A stretch of 64,000 nt of DNA from Bacteroidaceae bacterium (GTDB lineage Bacteria > Bacteroidota > Bacteroidia > Bacteroidales > Bacteroidaceae). The notes under the pieces were generated by a model that was given only the letters and a program-made list of their open reading frames with translations, was not told where the DNA came from and ran no database searches. The position numbers were made by a program, and so were the translations under genes. Shown piece by piece: positions 23,567 to 33,894 of the stretch. The stretch spans positions 1 to 64,000 of the forward strand of contig JAFUWG010000025.1 of the NCBI GenBank assembly GCA_017483605.1, read 5' to 3'. Each line of letters starts with the position of its first letter. Position 1 is the first letter of the stretch.

Positions 23567-26317
23567 TCACTTCTTCAACTTTGCAATGCTTTCTGTCAGA
23601 GCAGCAATCTTGGTTTCCGCATCGCTCTGCTTCTTGCGTTCCAGTTCCACCACCTGTGCAGGAGCATTGGCTACGAAGCGTTCGTTGCCGAGTTTCTTCT
23701 GCACACCCATGAGGAACCCTTGCAGGTGCTTCAACTCTGCTTCCATCTTGGCGATTTCAGCCTCGGCATCAATGAGGTTGCCCAACTGCACCGCATATTC
23801 GGTAGTACCAATCAGGAAAGCGGAAGTGCCATCACTCTTCGCTTGAACATATTGGATGTCAGCCAGCGAAGCCATCTTCTTGATGACAGCACCAAGGGCT
23901 GGACACTTGGTCACATTGCGGTCGTCAGTTCCGCTGACGACAACCTCCAACGTGAGTGGTTCGCGTGGTGATATATTCTTGCTCTGACGCACAGCACGGA
24001 CACCCGAAATGACCTGCTTTGCCTCCTCATACTGAGCAATCAACTGCTTGTCTGCCTCGCTTGGAGCATCGAGAATCAGCGTGTCAACCATGATGCTTTC
24101 GCCGTCTTTCCGCTCTGCGATGTGCTGATACAACTCTTCCGTAATGAAAGGCATGAAGGGGTGAATCATCTTCATCAGTTGTTCAAAGAAACCAAGCGTC
24201 GCCTTGTAGGTCTCAGCATCGATGGGAGCCTGATAAGCCGGTTTAATCATCTCCAGATACCAACCGGAGAACTCGTCGGTGAAGAGTTTGAACACAGCCA
24301 TCAAAGCCTCGTTCAGACGATACTTCGTGTACAAATCGTTGACCTCTGCCAGTGCAGTCTTGATGACTGCTTCCATCCAGGCAATCGTCTTCTTGTTCTC
24401 CTGTGGCTGTTCGAGGTTTTCCTTCACCTCCCAACCCTGCACCAGACGGAACGCATTCCAAATCTTGTTGCAGAACGCAGCACCCTGCTGACAGAGTTGC
24501 TCGTCGAAAAGAATGTCGTTGCCAGCAGGAGCGGACAGCAGCATACCCATGCGCACACCGTCTGCACCATACTTGTCTATCAAGCCCAGAGGATCGGGGG
24601 AATTGCCGAGCGATTTCGACATCTTCCTGCCCAACTTGTCACGCACCACACCTGTGAAATACACATTGCGGAAGGGTACGTCTTTCAGATATTCCTCACC
24701 TGCCATGATCATGCGAGCGACCCAGAAGAAGATGATGTCGGGAGCCGTCACGAGGTCGTTGGTCGGATAATAGTAGTTGATTTCTTCGTTGCCGGGATGG
24801 TTGATACCGTCGAAGAGAGAAATCGGCCAAAGCCATGAGGAGAACCAAGTGTCGAGCGCATCCTCATCGTGACGCAGTTGGTCGGCGGTGATGTTCTCGT
24901 AACCAGGAATCTTCTTGGCTTCGTCCAAAGCCTCTTCCAGCGTGAGAGCCACCACATACTTCTCTTCTTCATCTTCAGCCGTTGGCAGGAAATAAGCAGG
25001 GATGCGGTGTCCCCACCACAACTGGCGACTGATGCACCAGTCCTGAATGTTCTCCATCCAGTTGCGGTAGGTGTTCACGTATTTCGTCGGATAGAACTTG
25101 ATCTTACCTTCCAACACGGGTGGCAGAGCGATGTCGGCAAAGTGTTTCATCGAGAGGAACCACTGCTTGCACAGACGAGGCTCCACAGCCGTGTCCTGAT
25201 TACGCTCAGAATAACCCACCTTGTTGTCATAGTCCTCAATCTTCTCCATCAAACCAGCCTTCTGCAAGTCGATGGCAATCTGCTTGCGCACCTCCATTCG
25301 GTCCATGCCCACATACAGTCCAGCCTCTTCAGACAGGGTACCATCAGGATTGAAGATGTCGATGATGTCGAGGTCATGTGTCTTGCCCAGTGCATAGTCA
25401 TTCACATCGTGAGCAGGTGTCACCTTCAGACAGCCCGTGCCGAACTCAATGTCCACATAGCGGTCTTCAATCACCGGAATCACGCGGTTGACCAGCGGAA
25501 CAATCACCTTGTGACCACGCAACCACTGGTTCTTCGGGTCTTTCGGATTGATACACATCGCCGTATCACCCATGATGGTCTCGGGACGAGTCGTAGCCAC
25601 CACAGCATAATAACCTTTAGAATCCTTATGGATGATGTTGCCCTCTTTCTCCAATTCGTCGATGGAAACCTTTCCGCCGATCGAAGTCAAGTTCTCGGGG
25701 TCAGCCACATAATACTTCAGATGGAAAAGGTGGCTCTTCTCATCGCGGTAAATCACCTCCTCGGTCGAAAGCACCGTCTGTGCCTTGGGGTCCCAGTTCA
25801 CCATGCGGAGACCGCGATAAATCAGCCCTTTCTTGTAGAGGTCAACAAACACCTTCAGCACACTCTCGCTACGCTTCTCATCCATCGTGAAAGCCGTTCT
25901 GTCCCAGTCGCACGAAGCCCCCAGACGACGCAACTGCTTCAAGATGATGCCACCGTGTTCGTCTGTCCATGCCCACGCATGTTTCAAGAACTCCTCTCGA
26001 CTCAGGTCACGCTTCTTGATGCCCTGCTCAGCCAGACGGTTTACCACTTTAGCCTCTGTGGCAATCGAAGCATGGTCTGTACCGGGCACCCAGCAAGCAT
26101 TCTTTCCGTCGATGCGAGCCTTACGAATCAAGATGTCCTGGATGGTGTTGTTCAACATGTGTCCCATGTGCAGCACACCTGTCACATTGGGTGGTGGAAT
26201 CACAATCGTGTAGGGTTCACGACCATCTGGCTTACTTGCGAACAACTTATGTTCCAGCCAGTACTGATACCACTTGCCCTCCACTTCGGAGGGGCTATAA
26301 TTTTTTGCTAATTCCAT
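23567..26317 (-). CDS. valS: Valyl-tRNA synthetase
   Basis: A 916-residue class I aminoacyl-tRNA synthetase charging tRNA-Val. The ATP-binding HIGH motif appears as HMGH (residues 50-53) after [12 protein letters not shown], and the KMSKS loop is complete ([15 protein letters not shown]). The editing domain ([13 protein letters not shown]) and the C-terminal coiled coil ([18 protein letters not shown]) are both present. The length is normal for bacterial ValS. It is transcribed alone from a -7 element just upstream. Confidence 0.98.
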   Translation of the reverse strand: MELAKNYSPSEVEGKWYQYWLEHKLFASKPDGREPYTIVIPPPNVTGVLHMGHMLNNTIQDILIRKARIDGKNACWVPGTDHASIATEAKVVNRLAEQGIKKRDLSREEFLKHAWAWTDEHGGIILKQLRRLGASCDWDRTAFTMDEKRSESVLKVFVDLYKKGLIYRGLRMVNWDPKAQTVLSTEEVIYRDEKSHLFHLKYYVADPENLTSIGGKVSIDELEKEGNIIHKDSKGYYAVVATTRPETIMGDTAMCINPKDPKNQWLRGHKVIVPLVNRVIPVIEDRYVDIEFGTGCLKVTPAHDVNDYALGKTHDLDIIDIFNPDGTLSEEAGLYVGMDRMEVRKQIAIDLQKAGLMEKIEDYDNKVGYSERNQDTAVEPRLCKQWFLSMKHFADIALPPVLEGKIKFYPTKYVNTYRNWMENIQDWCISRQLWWGHRIPAYFLPTAEDEEEKYVVALTLEEALDEAKKIPGYENITADQLRHDEDALDTWFSSWLWPISLFDGINHPGNEEINYYYPTNDLVTAPDIIFFWVARMIMAGEEYLKDVPFRNVYFTGVVRDKLGRKMSKSLGNSPDPLGLIDKYGADGVRMGMLLSAPAGNDILFDEQLCQQGAAFCNKIWNAFRLVQGWEVKENLEQPQENKKTIAWMEAVIKTALAEVNDLYTKYRLNEALMAVFKLFTDEFSGWYLEMIKPAYQAPIDAETYKATLGFFEQLMKMIHPFMPFITEELYQHIAERKDGESIMVDTLILDAPSEADKQLIAQYEEAKQVISGVRAVRQSKNISPREPLTLEVVVSGTDDRNVTKCPALGAVIKKMASLADIQYVQAKSDGTSAFLIGTTEYAVQLGNLIDAEAEIAKMEAELKHLQGFLMGVQKKLGNERFVANAPAQVVELERKKQSDAETKIAALTESIAKLKK

Positions 26318-26338
26318 TGGTTTACAAAATTTTGACTT

Positions 26339-26347
26339 GCAAAGGTA
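26339..26347 (-). promoter_or_regulatory. valS promoter
   Basis: TACCTTTGC on the minus strand lies 21 bases before ATG 26317, giving a short leader of about 15 bases. No T-box-like structure is visible. Confidence 0.75.
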
Positions 26348-26573
26348 CGATTAAATGAGAGAAAAACCAAATTTATTTGAGTTTTTCCGAATGTGAGTAC
26401 CTTCGGCGAGGCCAACGGCATGAAAAAATCAAGTAAGTGAACGTAAAGAGAACTCGTTTTCTTTACTGAACATAAGAATTTTATACACTAATCGACGGAG
26501 TCAACAGTACGGAATTTTGCAATAACAAACAAATCTCTAAAAGAGGTTCATGTACACTTCTACACCACTGAAC

Positions 26574-26642
26574 CGACCACGTCGTGGTCGATTGATCGAC
26601 TACGTCGTCATCGGTTCGCCGACCACGACGTGGTCGATTTTG
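26574..26642. repeat. 23-bp-period palindromic array, locus 3
   Basis: Units start at 26574, 26597 and 26620, exactly 23 bp apart. The core is a 17-bp palindrome, CGACCACGTCGTGGTCG; the middle copy is degenerate and the third is the reverse complement of the first. It lies in the 400-base gap between the permease stop and the valS start. The rest of that gap (26348-26573) shows only a weak GTAAAG/CTTTAC hairpin at 26443-26466. Confidence 0.9.
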
Positions 26643-26720
26643 AGGAGTTTGGTCTATGATTTTTGGCACACCTCCCAAAGAAGCAAAAACCGCTAAGGTC
26701 TGAATGTAAGAATGGAAAGG

Positions 26721-27968
26721 TTATTCGTACCGAATGGTCTCTGAGGGCTTCCCGATGCTGATGAGGTGGGAACTGCCCCAGATGACGAGGGTGGAGATGA
26801 GGAGGGTGAGGAGATTGAGGGCGAGGATGAAAAGCCAGTTGAACTGGATGGGCACGGAGTCGATGTAATAGACCGAGGCATCGAGGGAGATGAGGTGGAA
26901 CTGCTGCTGGAGGAAGCAGAGGAGCAGCCCGACGAGGTTGCCCCAAAGGAGTCCTTTGCCGACAAGCATGACGCTGAAATGGATGAAGATACGACGGACG
27001 GAAACGTTGGTGGCTCCGAGCACTTTGAGGGTGCCAATCATGTTGATGCGTTCGAGCATGATGATGAGCAAGCCGCTCACAACGGTGAAGACGCTCACGA
27101 GTATCATGAGCACGAGTATCATCACCACGTTCATGTCGAGCACAGCCAGCCACGCAAAGGTGTGGGCGGCGATGTCTTTGATGCTGAACACGCCATAGGT
27201 GACTCCGTTGCGGTCGGTGCCTTGATGGATGAACTGGAGTTGTTGGGTCAACGCATCTACCTTATCAAAATCCTTGACGGTCACTTCCAGACCTGAAGAC
27301 ATTTCGTCGTCCCATCCGTTGAGTTTGCGAACCGTGTAGATGTCCGTGATGACATAGTTCTTATCATAGTCATTCATATTGGTAGCGAAGATGCCTGCCA
27401 CCTTGAAGCGACGCGCCCTCATGCTTTCCTCACCCATGAAGTAGGCAAAAATCTTGTCGCCAGTCTTCACACCGAGGTCGGATGCCACTTTTTGCGAGAG
27501 CAGGATTTCGTTGGTGGCTTCTTGGGAGGAAAACTTAGGCATTTGTCCATCGACCAGCGAGTTACGAAAGAAAGAAAGGTCGTAGTCCTCCCCCACTCCT
27601 TTGAAGGTCAAACCACGGAAGTTTTCTTCTGTCTTCAGAATGCCAAGTTTGGTGGCAAACCGCTGAATATGGTCAACCCTTTGTACTTTCCTGACCTTAC
27701 GGATGAGCGTGTCGTTGGTCAGCACGGGCAGCATCTCGTAGTCCTGATTCTGCGTGAGGCTCAGCACCTGAATGTGGCTGCCGAAACCTATCACTTTGGA
27801 ACTGACTTCGTGCTTGAAGCCGAGCACAACTGCCAAACTAACAATCATCACAGCCAATCCGATGGCTACGCCTAACATAGCGATACGAATAGCAGGACGG
27901 GAGAATCGACTCCCGTCCTCTGCTTTATCGGCATAAATTCGTTTGGCTATGAAAAGTTCGTAAGACAT
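26721..27968 (-). CDS. LolC/E-like ABC transporter permease
   Basis: A 415-residue inner-membrane protein of the FtsX/MacB-like permease superfamily. One membrane helix lies near the N-terminus (IRIAMLGVAIGLAVMIVSLA), followed by a large periplasmic domain (about 50-270) and three C-terminal helices around VVMILVLMILVSVFTVVSG, MLVGKGLLWGNLVGLLL and LFILALNLLTLLISTLVI. This is the layout of LolC/LolE, which extract lipoproteins from the inner membrane. No LolD ATPase is adjacent. It follows the aminotransferase with a 2-base gap, so they are coupled, although a functional link is not obvious. Confidence 0.88.
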   Translation of the reverse strand: MSYELFIAKRIYADKAEDGSRFSRPAIRIAMLGVAIGLAVMIVSLAVVLGFKHEVSSKVIGFGSHIQVLSLTQNQDYEMLPVLTNDTLIRKVRKVQRVDHIQRFATKLGILKTEENFRGLTFKGVGEDYDLSFFRNSLVDGQMPKFSSQEATNEILLSQKVASDLGVKTGDKIFAYFMGEESMRARRFKVAGIFATNMNDYDKNYVITDIYTVRKLNGWDDEMSSGLEVTVKDFDKVDALTQQLQFIHQGTDRNGVTYGVFSIKDIAAHTFAWLAVLDMNVVMILVLMILVSVFTVVSGLLIIMLERINMIGTLKVLGATNVSVRRIFIHFSVMLVGKGLLWGNLVGLLLCFLQQQFHLISLDASVYYIDSVPIQFNWLFILALNLLTLLISTLVIWGSSHLISIGKPSETIRYE

Positions 27969-27970
27969 GC

Positions 27971-29173
27971 CTACTCTCTCACTCTTCCAGGATAGGCTTC
28001 CAATGCCTTACGCAACACAAACAAGGCACGAAGCAGGTCTTCTTTCTTCAAGACGTAGGCGATACGGACTTCGTTCTTGCCCGAACCGGGTGTGGTGTAG
28101 AAGCCTGATGCGGGTGCCATCATCACGGTTTCGCCTTCGTAGTCGAAGTCGGAAAGACACCATGCACAGAACTTTTCGCAATCATCGACAGGAAGTTTTG
28201 CCACCGTATAGAAGGCTCCCATCGGGATGGGTGAATAAACCCCGGGGATGCGATTGAGTCCGTCAATCAGACACTTACGGCGTTCCACATATTCGTCGTA
28301 AATCTCACGGCTGTACTCTTCGGGAGCATCGAGACTTGCCTCGGCTGCAATCTGACCGATGAGTGGCGGAGAGAGGCGTGCCTGACAGAATTTCATCACC
28401 GCCTTGCGGATTTCTTCGTTCTTGGTGATGAGAGCACCGATGCGGATGCCACACTCGCTGTAACGCTTTGACACAGAGTCAATCAGCACCACATTCTGCT
28501 CAATGCCTTCGAGGTGGCAGGCTGAGATGTAGGGCGAACCCGTGTAGATGAACTCACGATACACCTCGTCAGAGAAGAGATAGAGGTCGTACTTCTTCAC
28601 GAGGTCGCGAATCTGGTTCATCTCACGACGCGTGTAGAGGTAACCCGTCGGGTTGTTGGGGTTGCAGATGAGGATGGCACGGGTGCGTTCGTTGATGAGT
28701 TCCTCAAACTTCTCCACTTTTGGCAAGGAGAATCCCTCCTCTATCGTGGTGGCGATGGTACGAATCACCGCACCTGCCGAAATGGCAAATGCCATATAGT
28801 TGGCATAGGCTGGCTCTGGCACGATAATTTCGTCGCCAGGATTCAAACACGCAAGGAACGAGAAGAGCACCGCCTCAGAGCCACCACTGGTGATGATGAT
28901 GTCGTCGGCAGTGAGGTTGATGTCATACTTTGCATAGTAGTTGACCAGTTTCTCCCGATAACTTCGATAGCCCTGCGATGGGCTGTACTCCAGAATCTTG
29001 CGGTCGATGTTCTTGATGGCATCAATAGCGACCTGCGGTGTGGGGAGGTCTGGCTGTCCGATGTTCAGATGATAAACTTTGATGCCTCTTCTCTTGGCAT
29101 CTTCTGCCAGAGGTGCCAACTTGCGGATAGGCGAACTGGGCATCTCTGTTCCTCGAATGGATATCTTTGGCAT
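27971..29173 (-). CDS. PLP-dependent aminotransferase, class I/II
   Basis: A 400-residue enzyme from ATG 29173 (MPKISIRGTEMPSSPIRKL). An in-frame start at 29221 lies at the -7 element (29218-29226) and is excluded. Fold-type I features are clear: NIGQPDLPTP, TSGGSEAV, the Asn of CNPNNPTGYLYTR, the Asp/Tyr region FSDEVYREF, the PLP lysine in DSVSKRYSECGIRIGAL, and the Arg region NEVRIAYVL. It resembles aspartate/aromatic aminotransferases of the pyridoxal-5'-phosphate I gamma subgroup. The amino acid substrate is not determinable. It is co-transcribed with the LolC/E-like permease. Confidence 0.93.
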   Translation of the reverse strand: MPKISIRGTEMPSSPIRKLAPLAEDAKRRGIKVYHLNIGQPDLPTPQVAIDAIKNIDRKILEYSPSQGYRSYREKLVNYYAKYDINLTADDIIITSGGSEAVLFSFLACLNPGDEIIVPEPAYANYMAFAISAGAVIRTIATTIEEGFSLPKVEKFEELINERTRAILICNPNNPTGYLYTRREMNQIRDLVKKYDLYLFSDEVYREFIYTGSPYISACHLEGIEQNVVLIDSVSKRYSECGIRIGALITKNEEIRKAVMKFCQARLSPPLIGQIAAEASLDAPEEYSREIYDEYVERRKCLIDGLNRIPGVYSPIPMGAFYTVAKLPVDDCEKFCAWCLSDFDYEGETVMMAPASGFYTTPGSGKNEVRIAYVLKKEDLLRALFVLRKALEAYPGRVRE

Positions 29174-29217
29174 ATCTAATATATCAGATAAAGTTGTTTC
29201 AGTTTGCAAAAATTCAT

Positions 29218-29226
29218 GCAAAGTTA
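29218..29226 (-). promoter_or_regulatory. Aminotransferase promoter
   Basis: TAACTTTGC on the minus strand, 44 bases before ATG 29173; it fixes the start downstream of the longer open frame. Confidence 0.7.
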
Positions 29227-29295
29227 CGAATTTCCGACTGCATAAGCCGCTTATCTCGAAGACTTTTTGTGATTTCGCCCGATAAAAAGTAAAAA

Positions 29296-29332
29296 GGGAT
29301 GTTAAAAAGGAGTTAAAAAGGAATTTAACTCC
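29296..29332 (-). terminator. Terminator of the sensor operon
   Basis: On the minus strand GGAGTTAAA/TTTAACTCC (29309-29332) forms a stem directly followed by TTTTTAAC and further T tracts. It lies 18 bases after the histidine kinase stop. Confidence 0.75.
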
Positions 29333-29350
29333 CCTTTAACTCCTCTATAT

Positions 29351-31270
29351 TTATTTACGGACAGGCAATGTGAGCACGAAGCGAGAACCCGTCGTGTAAG
29401 ACGTGTCCAATTCGAGGTCGCCGCCAAGCATCAAGGAGATGCGTTTGCAAAGTGTCAGGCCAAGACCGATACCCTCTGTGAAATCGTCGAGTTTGGTGAA
29501 CTGGGCAAAAATTCGGTCCTTCTCCGATTCCGGGATGCCGATGCCGGTGTCTGTGACGACAAATTGAAGGATGCCCGTATCTGGCTGTTTGCAACCGATG
29601 GAAATGTAGCCTTGCTGAGTGAATTTGTTAGCATTTTCGAGCATTTCTTTCAGCACCTTTTGCAGAATGTCCTTGTTGGAGACAATGCTGCATGTGTCAG
29701 GAACGGCTGTATCGACCTTCATCTCCACAGTGTCGGGATGCTTCGGTTTGACAAGCCCTAACACCTCACGGCAGAAGTCGTTGCAAAGAATCTCGTCCGT
29801 CTGTTCAAAACCCGTTTGTGTCTCCAGATTTGAAGCCGTGATGAGCATATTGATGATGTAGGTGATGTTCTTCGAGTTTTCCTGCATGGCATCAATAATC
29901 GTCTCCATCTCCTCTTCGCTGACAAACTCGCTGCCCTCGCGAAGCACCTGCGAGAAGCCGGTGATGATGTTGAGCGGTGTACGCACCTGATGGGTGATAT
30001 CCTGCATGAAAGCGGTACGCTTCAAGTCTGCCTCGCGAGCCAACTCGTTCGCCTTCACCAGTTCTTCGTTGCGTTGTTCAATCTCCACGTTCATGCGTTG
30101 GATGCCATTGATGTGGTCGGAGATGGATTGCTGCATGGTGGCAAAACTATTCTGCAATTGTCCCACGGCATCGATGCGGTCGCTATGCGGCATTCGCTCG
30201 TCGAAATTTCCTGCGGCAAGGTGGCGTGCCTGACGTGCCAACTGATTGACCGGCACAATGGCACTGTTGACAATCTGCCTACACACCACGAGCAGGAGCA
30301 GAAGCCCGATGACGATGATGCCCAGCACGATGTAGAAAAGACGATTGTAGCCACGGAAAATCTCACTCTCGGGGCAGACGATGGCAAGGCTCCATCCTGT
30401 GCGGGGCACGGGGCGGAAGAAGACGTAGCACTCCTCGCCATTGATGGGAATGTGCCTCATACCCTCCTTGCCAGCCACCATGTCACGTCCCAACCTGATG
30501 CGGTCGGCATCCTCCACGGGGTCGGCACCAGTGAAGATGCTGTGCGTGACCAACTGTGCGGTGTCAGGATAGACGAGGTAGTTGCCTCCCTTGCCCAGCA
30601 TGACGCAATAGGAACGGGGAGAGGGTTTCTTAGCGGTGACTGTCTCGGAGAGCCAGTGCAGCGAGAGGTCGGTGGAGACCACTCCGATGGCACGCCCCGA
30701 CTTGTCGATGATGGGTTTGCTGTAGGAGGTAATCATTTCCTTCACCTCGACGGTGTCCAGATAGAAGTCGTAGTAAGGCTCAATCCAGCACTCCTTCATG
30801 TTCTTCAGCGGAATCTGATACCAGTCCTTCATGAAATAGTTGTAACTTTCACTACCCTCTTGTTCTGTCTCAATCATGCCGTTCTCACGCCCTGAATAGA
30901 TGGAGAAGAACTTGCCTTGCTGCTCGAAGTAGTAAGGCTCGAAGGCGATGGAGCAGCCGAAGAAGTTAGGATTCTGCTGCAAGATGCGTTGCGAATAGAC
31001 CGTCACGGAGTCGGGTTGCAGGTGGGAACGCACCAACCAGTCGGTGTTGGTGGTGGCAATCTCCACTTCGTTGAGAATCTGGGTGACACCCAGCGTTGTG
31101 TTGTTCAGCACTTTCTCTGCCCGCTCGAAAGCATCCTGGCGAATGTAGTTGCGGGTGCGGATATAAAGGAATCCCAACGACACTACAAAGATGAGTACCG
31201 CAATGAAGAGAATCCACAAGGAGATGCGGAGAGAAAGCGAATGGCGTATTTTTGTGATAAAATTTTTCAT
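29351..31270 (-). CDS. Sensor histidine kinase with Cache domain
   Basis: A 639-residue membrane kinase. Two membrane helices (about 16-36 and 311-331) bracket a periplasmic double-Cache domain (GCSIAFEPYYF, AIGVVSTDLSLHWLS, LGKGGNYLVYPD). HAMP (about 331-385), HisKA with phospho-acceptor His427 (FMQDITHQVRTPLN), and HATPase with N box (MLENANKF), DTGIGIP (574-580) and GIGLGL (600-605) follow. It appears fully competent. No response regulator is next to it. Its start overlaps the end of a shortened paralogue by 4 bases, and a periplasmic binding protein heads the operon. Confidence 0.95.
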   Translation of the reverse strand: MKNFITKIRHSLSLRISLWILFIAVLIFVVSLGFLYIRTRNYIRQDAFERAEKVLNNTTLGVTQILNEVEIATTNTDWLVRSHLQPDSVTVYSQRILQQNPNFFGCSIAFEPYYFEQQGKFFSIYSGRENGMIETEQEGSESYNYFMKDWYQIPLKNMKECWIEPYYDFYLDTVEVKEMITSYSKPIIDKSGRAIGVVSTDLSLHWLSETVTAKKPSPRSYCVMLGKGGNYLVYPDTAQLVTHSIFTGADPVEDADRIRLGRDMVAGKEGMRHIPINGEECYVFFRPVPRTGWSLAIVCPESEIFRGYNRLFYIVLGIIVIGLLLLLVVCRQIVNSAIVPVNQLARQARHLAAGNFDERMPHSDRIDAVGQLQNSFATMQQSISDHINGIQRMNVEIEQRNEELVKANELAREADLKRTAFMQDITHQVRTPLNIITGFSQVLREGSEFVSEEEMETIIDAMQENSKNITYIINMLITASNLETQTGFEQTDEILCNDFCREVLGLVKPKHPDTVEMKVDTAVPDTCSIVSNKDILQKVLKEMLENANKFTQQGYISIGCKQPDTGILQFVVTDTGIGIPESEKDRIFAQFTKLDDFTEGIGLGLTLCKRISLMLGGDLELDTSYTTGSRFVLTLPVRK

Positions 31271-32760
31271 GAGGCAGGTTGTTCTTCGTTCGACAATGTA
31301 GAGGGTGCTCCCTGCTGGGAAGCATCAAGCAACTGATTCAGCAGACGTGTGATGAGTTCGGTATTTTCCACCATTTTATCCACATGGGCAGTCATCTCCT
31401 CTGCCGTGAAGTGTTTATGTCCTTCGCGGAGAAGGTCACTTTCTGCAGCGATGATGCTGACAGGCTCTGCCATCTGGTCAGTCATGTTGTTGATGAACGC
31501 TGTCTTCACACGGTCTGCTTCCTTCGCCATTTCGTTGGCGTGGAGCAGTTCGCGGTTACGTTCGGTGAGGGTGGCGTTGGATTGACGCATCTTTCCGATA
31601 TATTCAGCCAGCGACTTCTGCATCATGGAGAAACTGTGCTGCAAGTGTCCAATCTCGTCGCGGCGTTGGCTGTCGGCAACGGGCTTCTCATATTCACCCT
31701 CCGAAATCTGCTGAGCGGAGAGCGCCAACTGCTTGAGCGGACGAAGGTTGCGACGGATGATGAAAATGCAGAAGAAGAGCAGCAGGATGAGTCCGATGAT
31801 GGTAATGGTCATCAGGTAGCGTTGCAAACCGTTGTAAGGCTCGAAGATGTCGCTTTCGGGACAAACGATGGCGACGCTCCAGTCGGTGTGGATGAAGGGT
31901 TTGTAGAAAACGTACTTGTCTTCACCGTCGGCATGGAACACCTTGTAGCCACTCTCGCCTGCAATCATCGACTCACCCAACGAAGCCAGTGCCGAGTCGG
32001 CAGGATTTTCGAGAGAAGAGGTGAAGATGGTCTCGTAGAAGAGTTTGGTCGAGTCGGGATGCACAAGGAAGGTTCCACCCCTGCCGAGCAGAATGCTGTA
32101 GGAGTTGGGGAAAGGCTTGGCATCGAGAATGGTCTGCGAGAACCAGTCGAGGGAAATATCAACAGACAGGATGCCCACCACCCGATTATCCTTGTCGTGG
32201 ATGGGCTGGCAGAAGGAGGTGATGACATCTGCCACCTGAATGCCACCAGTGTCAAACTCACGGAAGGGCTCCACCCAATAGGGTTTGTCCAAAAGTTTCG
32301 GAATGAGGTACCAGTCCATGCAGTAGTATTCGTAGAGGTCGTTGCCTTCCTGCTCTGTCTCGATGGAGTCGCCGCCATTGTAGGAATAGGCGGAGAAATA
32401 GCGTCCTTTCTCGGGATAGTAGTAAGGCTCGAAAGCGATGGAGCAGCCGTACAGGTAGGGATAATTCTCCAAGATGGAACGGCTGAGGGTGAACATGGAG
32501 TCGGGCGTGTTGAGGTGCTGCTCCACCAGCCAAGTCATGTTGTTGGCTGCCACTTCCACTTCGTGCAGGGTGTTCTCCACATGCAGAAGGCTGCCCTCCA
32601 GAGTTTGGCTTGCCTTGGCTTCAGCCTCTTCCTTCACCGCAATGCGGGAATAGTGGAACAGAATGCCGAGGGCGGTGATGAAGAGGACAACCACGCTGGC
32701 AATAACCCAGATGCTGAGCCGGGCTGCCAACGAACGGCGTATGTAGGTGATGATATTCAT
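31267..32760 (-). CDS. Kinase-dead Cache/HAMP sensor, paralogue of the adjacent kinase
   Basis: A 497-residue paralogue of the kinase at 29351, aligning colinearly through the Cache domain (GCSIAFEPYYYPEKGRYF), second helix, HAMP and the start of HisKA. At the phospho-acceptor site the neighbour reads DITHQVRTP, but here it reads NNMTDQMAEP, with Asp428 in place of His. The protein ends about 65 residues later with no ATPase domain. The reading frame is otherwise intact and its stop overlaps the kinase start (ATGA), so it looks maintained, not decayed. It may form heterodimers with, or tune, the active kinase. Confidence 0.9.
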   Translation of the reverse strand: MNIITYIRRSLAARLSIWVIASVVVLFITALGILFHYSRIAVKEEAEAKASQTLEGSLLHVENTLHEVEVAANNMTWLVEQHLNTPDSMFTLSRSILENYPYLYGCSIAFEPYYYPEKGRYFSAYSYNGGDSIETEQEGNDLYEYYCMDWYLIPKLLDKPYWVEPFREFDTGGIQVADVITSFCQPIHDKDNRVVGILSVDISLDWFSQTILDAKPFPNSYSILLGRGGTFLVHPDSTKLFYETIFTSSLENPADSALASLGESMIAGESGYKVFHADGEDKYVFYKPFIHTDWSVAIVCPESDIFEPYNGLQRYLMTITIIGLILLLFFCIFIIRRNLRPLKQLALSAQQISEGEYEKPVADSQRRDEIGHLQHSFSMMQKSLAEYIGKMRQSNATLTERNRELLHANEMAKEADRVKTAFINNMTDQMAEPVSIIAAESDLLREGHKHFTAEEMTAHVDKMVENTELITRLLNQLLDASQQGAPSTLSNEEQPAS

Positions 32761-32826
32761 ATCTTGAGGTCTTAAGTTTTTGAGTTCTTGAGGGGGTGAG
32801 TTTCTTGAAGGGTTGTGTGTGCAGGG

Positions 32827-33768
32827 CTATTTTCCCATCAGTTGGTCGTAGGTCACTTCGTGCTTCAGCATACCGCCTTCCAACATCAGTTGACTGGCTT
32901 TCTTCACCATGTCGGGACGCACACGGAACTCTCGCTTGCCCGAATTGGGGTCTTTCTGCAGACGAAGAATCTCCTTCAGCATGAGTCTCTGCATCACCCG
33001 ATTAGTGGGCACATTGTCCATCTTCACATACTTCATCACGATGTCCAAAGTCTCTTCGGGGTGTTCTGCAGCCCATTCCCATCCGCGGCGACTGGCCTTG
33101 GCAAACGCCTCCACCTGCTTGTGATGGGTGTTGAAGTAGTCACGCTTCACATAGACACCGTTCTCCTGAATGTTGTAGCCATGATCAGAGAAACGGAAAA
33201 GTCCCTCTTCGGGCATCTTGAAGCCCGCCTGCAAGAGTTGGTTGAATTCGTTGTAACTGACCACGACCATCGCATCGACAGCACCAGAAAGGAACACATT
33301 GATATTGCCCACAAAGTGAATCCACTCATATTTCATCATCTCACGCTTGTCCATCAGTTGTGCCAGATAGTTGGGTTCGGAGTTGTAAACCGCCACACGC
33401 ATACCTTTCTCGGCTATGGGATTCTTGCCCCAACGCGACACGATGAGGTAACTGCTGTTCATCGAGGTCTGGAAGATGTTCACCAGCGGAGTGCCGGCAT
33501 CAATCAAGTCCATCGCTGCCATCATGGCAAACATGCCGGCGTCGCACTCGTCGGTCGCCAAGCGGTGATAGACAGAACTGGTCAGCGAGGGATGCTGAAT
33601 TTTCACGTCCAGTCCCTCCTGATGATAAAAGCCTTTCTCTTTTGCCACATAGTAGCCGGCAAATTCCGCCTGTGCCGTCCATGCGGTGGTGAACACAAAA
33701 GGCTCGTCTGCCCTCATGAAAGAGGACATCATCAACATCAATATAATACAATAGCACCTCATAAGCAT
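32827..33768 (-). CDS. NMT1/THI5-like periplasmic binding protein
   Basis: A 313-residue protein with a signal peptide (MLMRCYCIILMLMMSSFMRA). The mature part follows the NMT1/THI5 pattern of periplasmic substrate-binding proteins: FTTAWTAQAEFAGYYVAKEKGFYHQEGLDVKI, then a switch to the second lobe near GMRVAVYN, and ISGAVD-like FLSGAVDAMVVVSYNE. Relatives bind pyrimidine precursors, riboflavin, taurine or sulfonates. There is no ABC permease or ATPase gene nearby; instead two Cache sensors follow after 66 bases. It may therefore present a ligand to the sensors, not feed a transporter. Confidence 0.88.
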   Translation of the reverse strand: MLMRCYCIILMLMMSSFMRADEPFVFTTAWTAQAEFAGYYVAKEKGFYHQEGLDVKIQHPSLTSSVYHRLATDECDAGMFAMMAAMDLIDAGTPLVNIFQTSMNSSYLIVSRWGKNPIAEKGMRVAVYNSEPNYLAQLMDKREMMKYEWIHFVGNINVFLSGAVDAMVVVSYNEFNQLLQAGFKMPEEGLFRFSDHGYNIQENGVYVKRDYFNTHHKQVEAFAKASRRGWEWAAEHPEETLDIVMKYVKMDNVPTNRVMQRLMLKEILRLQKDPNSGKREFRVRPDMVKKASQLMLEGGMLKHEVTYDQLMGK

Positions 33769-33785
33769 ATTCTAAATTAGTTGGA

Positions 33786-33793
33786 CAAAGTTA
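33786..33793 (-). promoter_or_regulatory. Promoter of the binding-protein/sensor operon
   Basis: TAACTTTG on the minus strand, 17 bases before ATG 33768. Confidence 0.65.
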
Positions 33794-33867
33794 GTGAAAA
33801 TATCTGAAAGCCTCCACTCTTTTTTGAATTTTACTTCAAAAAAAGTGGCAATATGAAAAACTTTTCC

Positions 33868-33875
33868 TAATTTTG
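33868..33875 (+). promoter_or_regulatory. Promoter of the carbamoylputrescine amidase gene
   Basis: TAATTTTG, a -7 element 19 bases before ATG 33895; divergent from the sensor operon promoter. Confidence 0.6.
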
Positions 33876-33894
33876 TAGCCTAAATCTCACATTT

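Noticed and set aside
24869..26311. A 480-codon plus-strand frame inside valS
   Set aside because: Antisense shadow of an unmistakable valyl-tRNA synthetase.
31279..32775. A 498-codon open frame on the plus strand opposite the kinase-dead sensor
   Set aside because: Shadow of the sensor gene; no recognisable domain, and the minus-strand product aligns with its paralogue.
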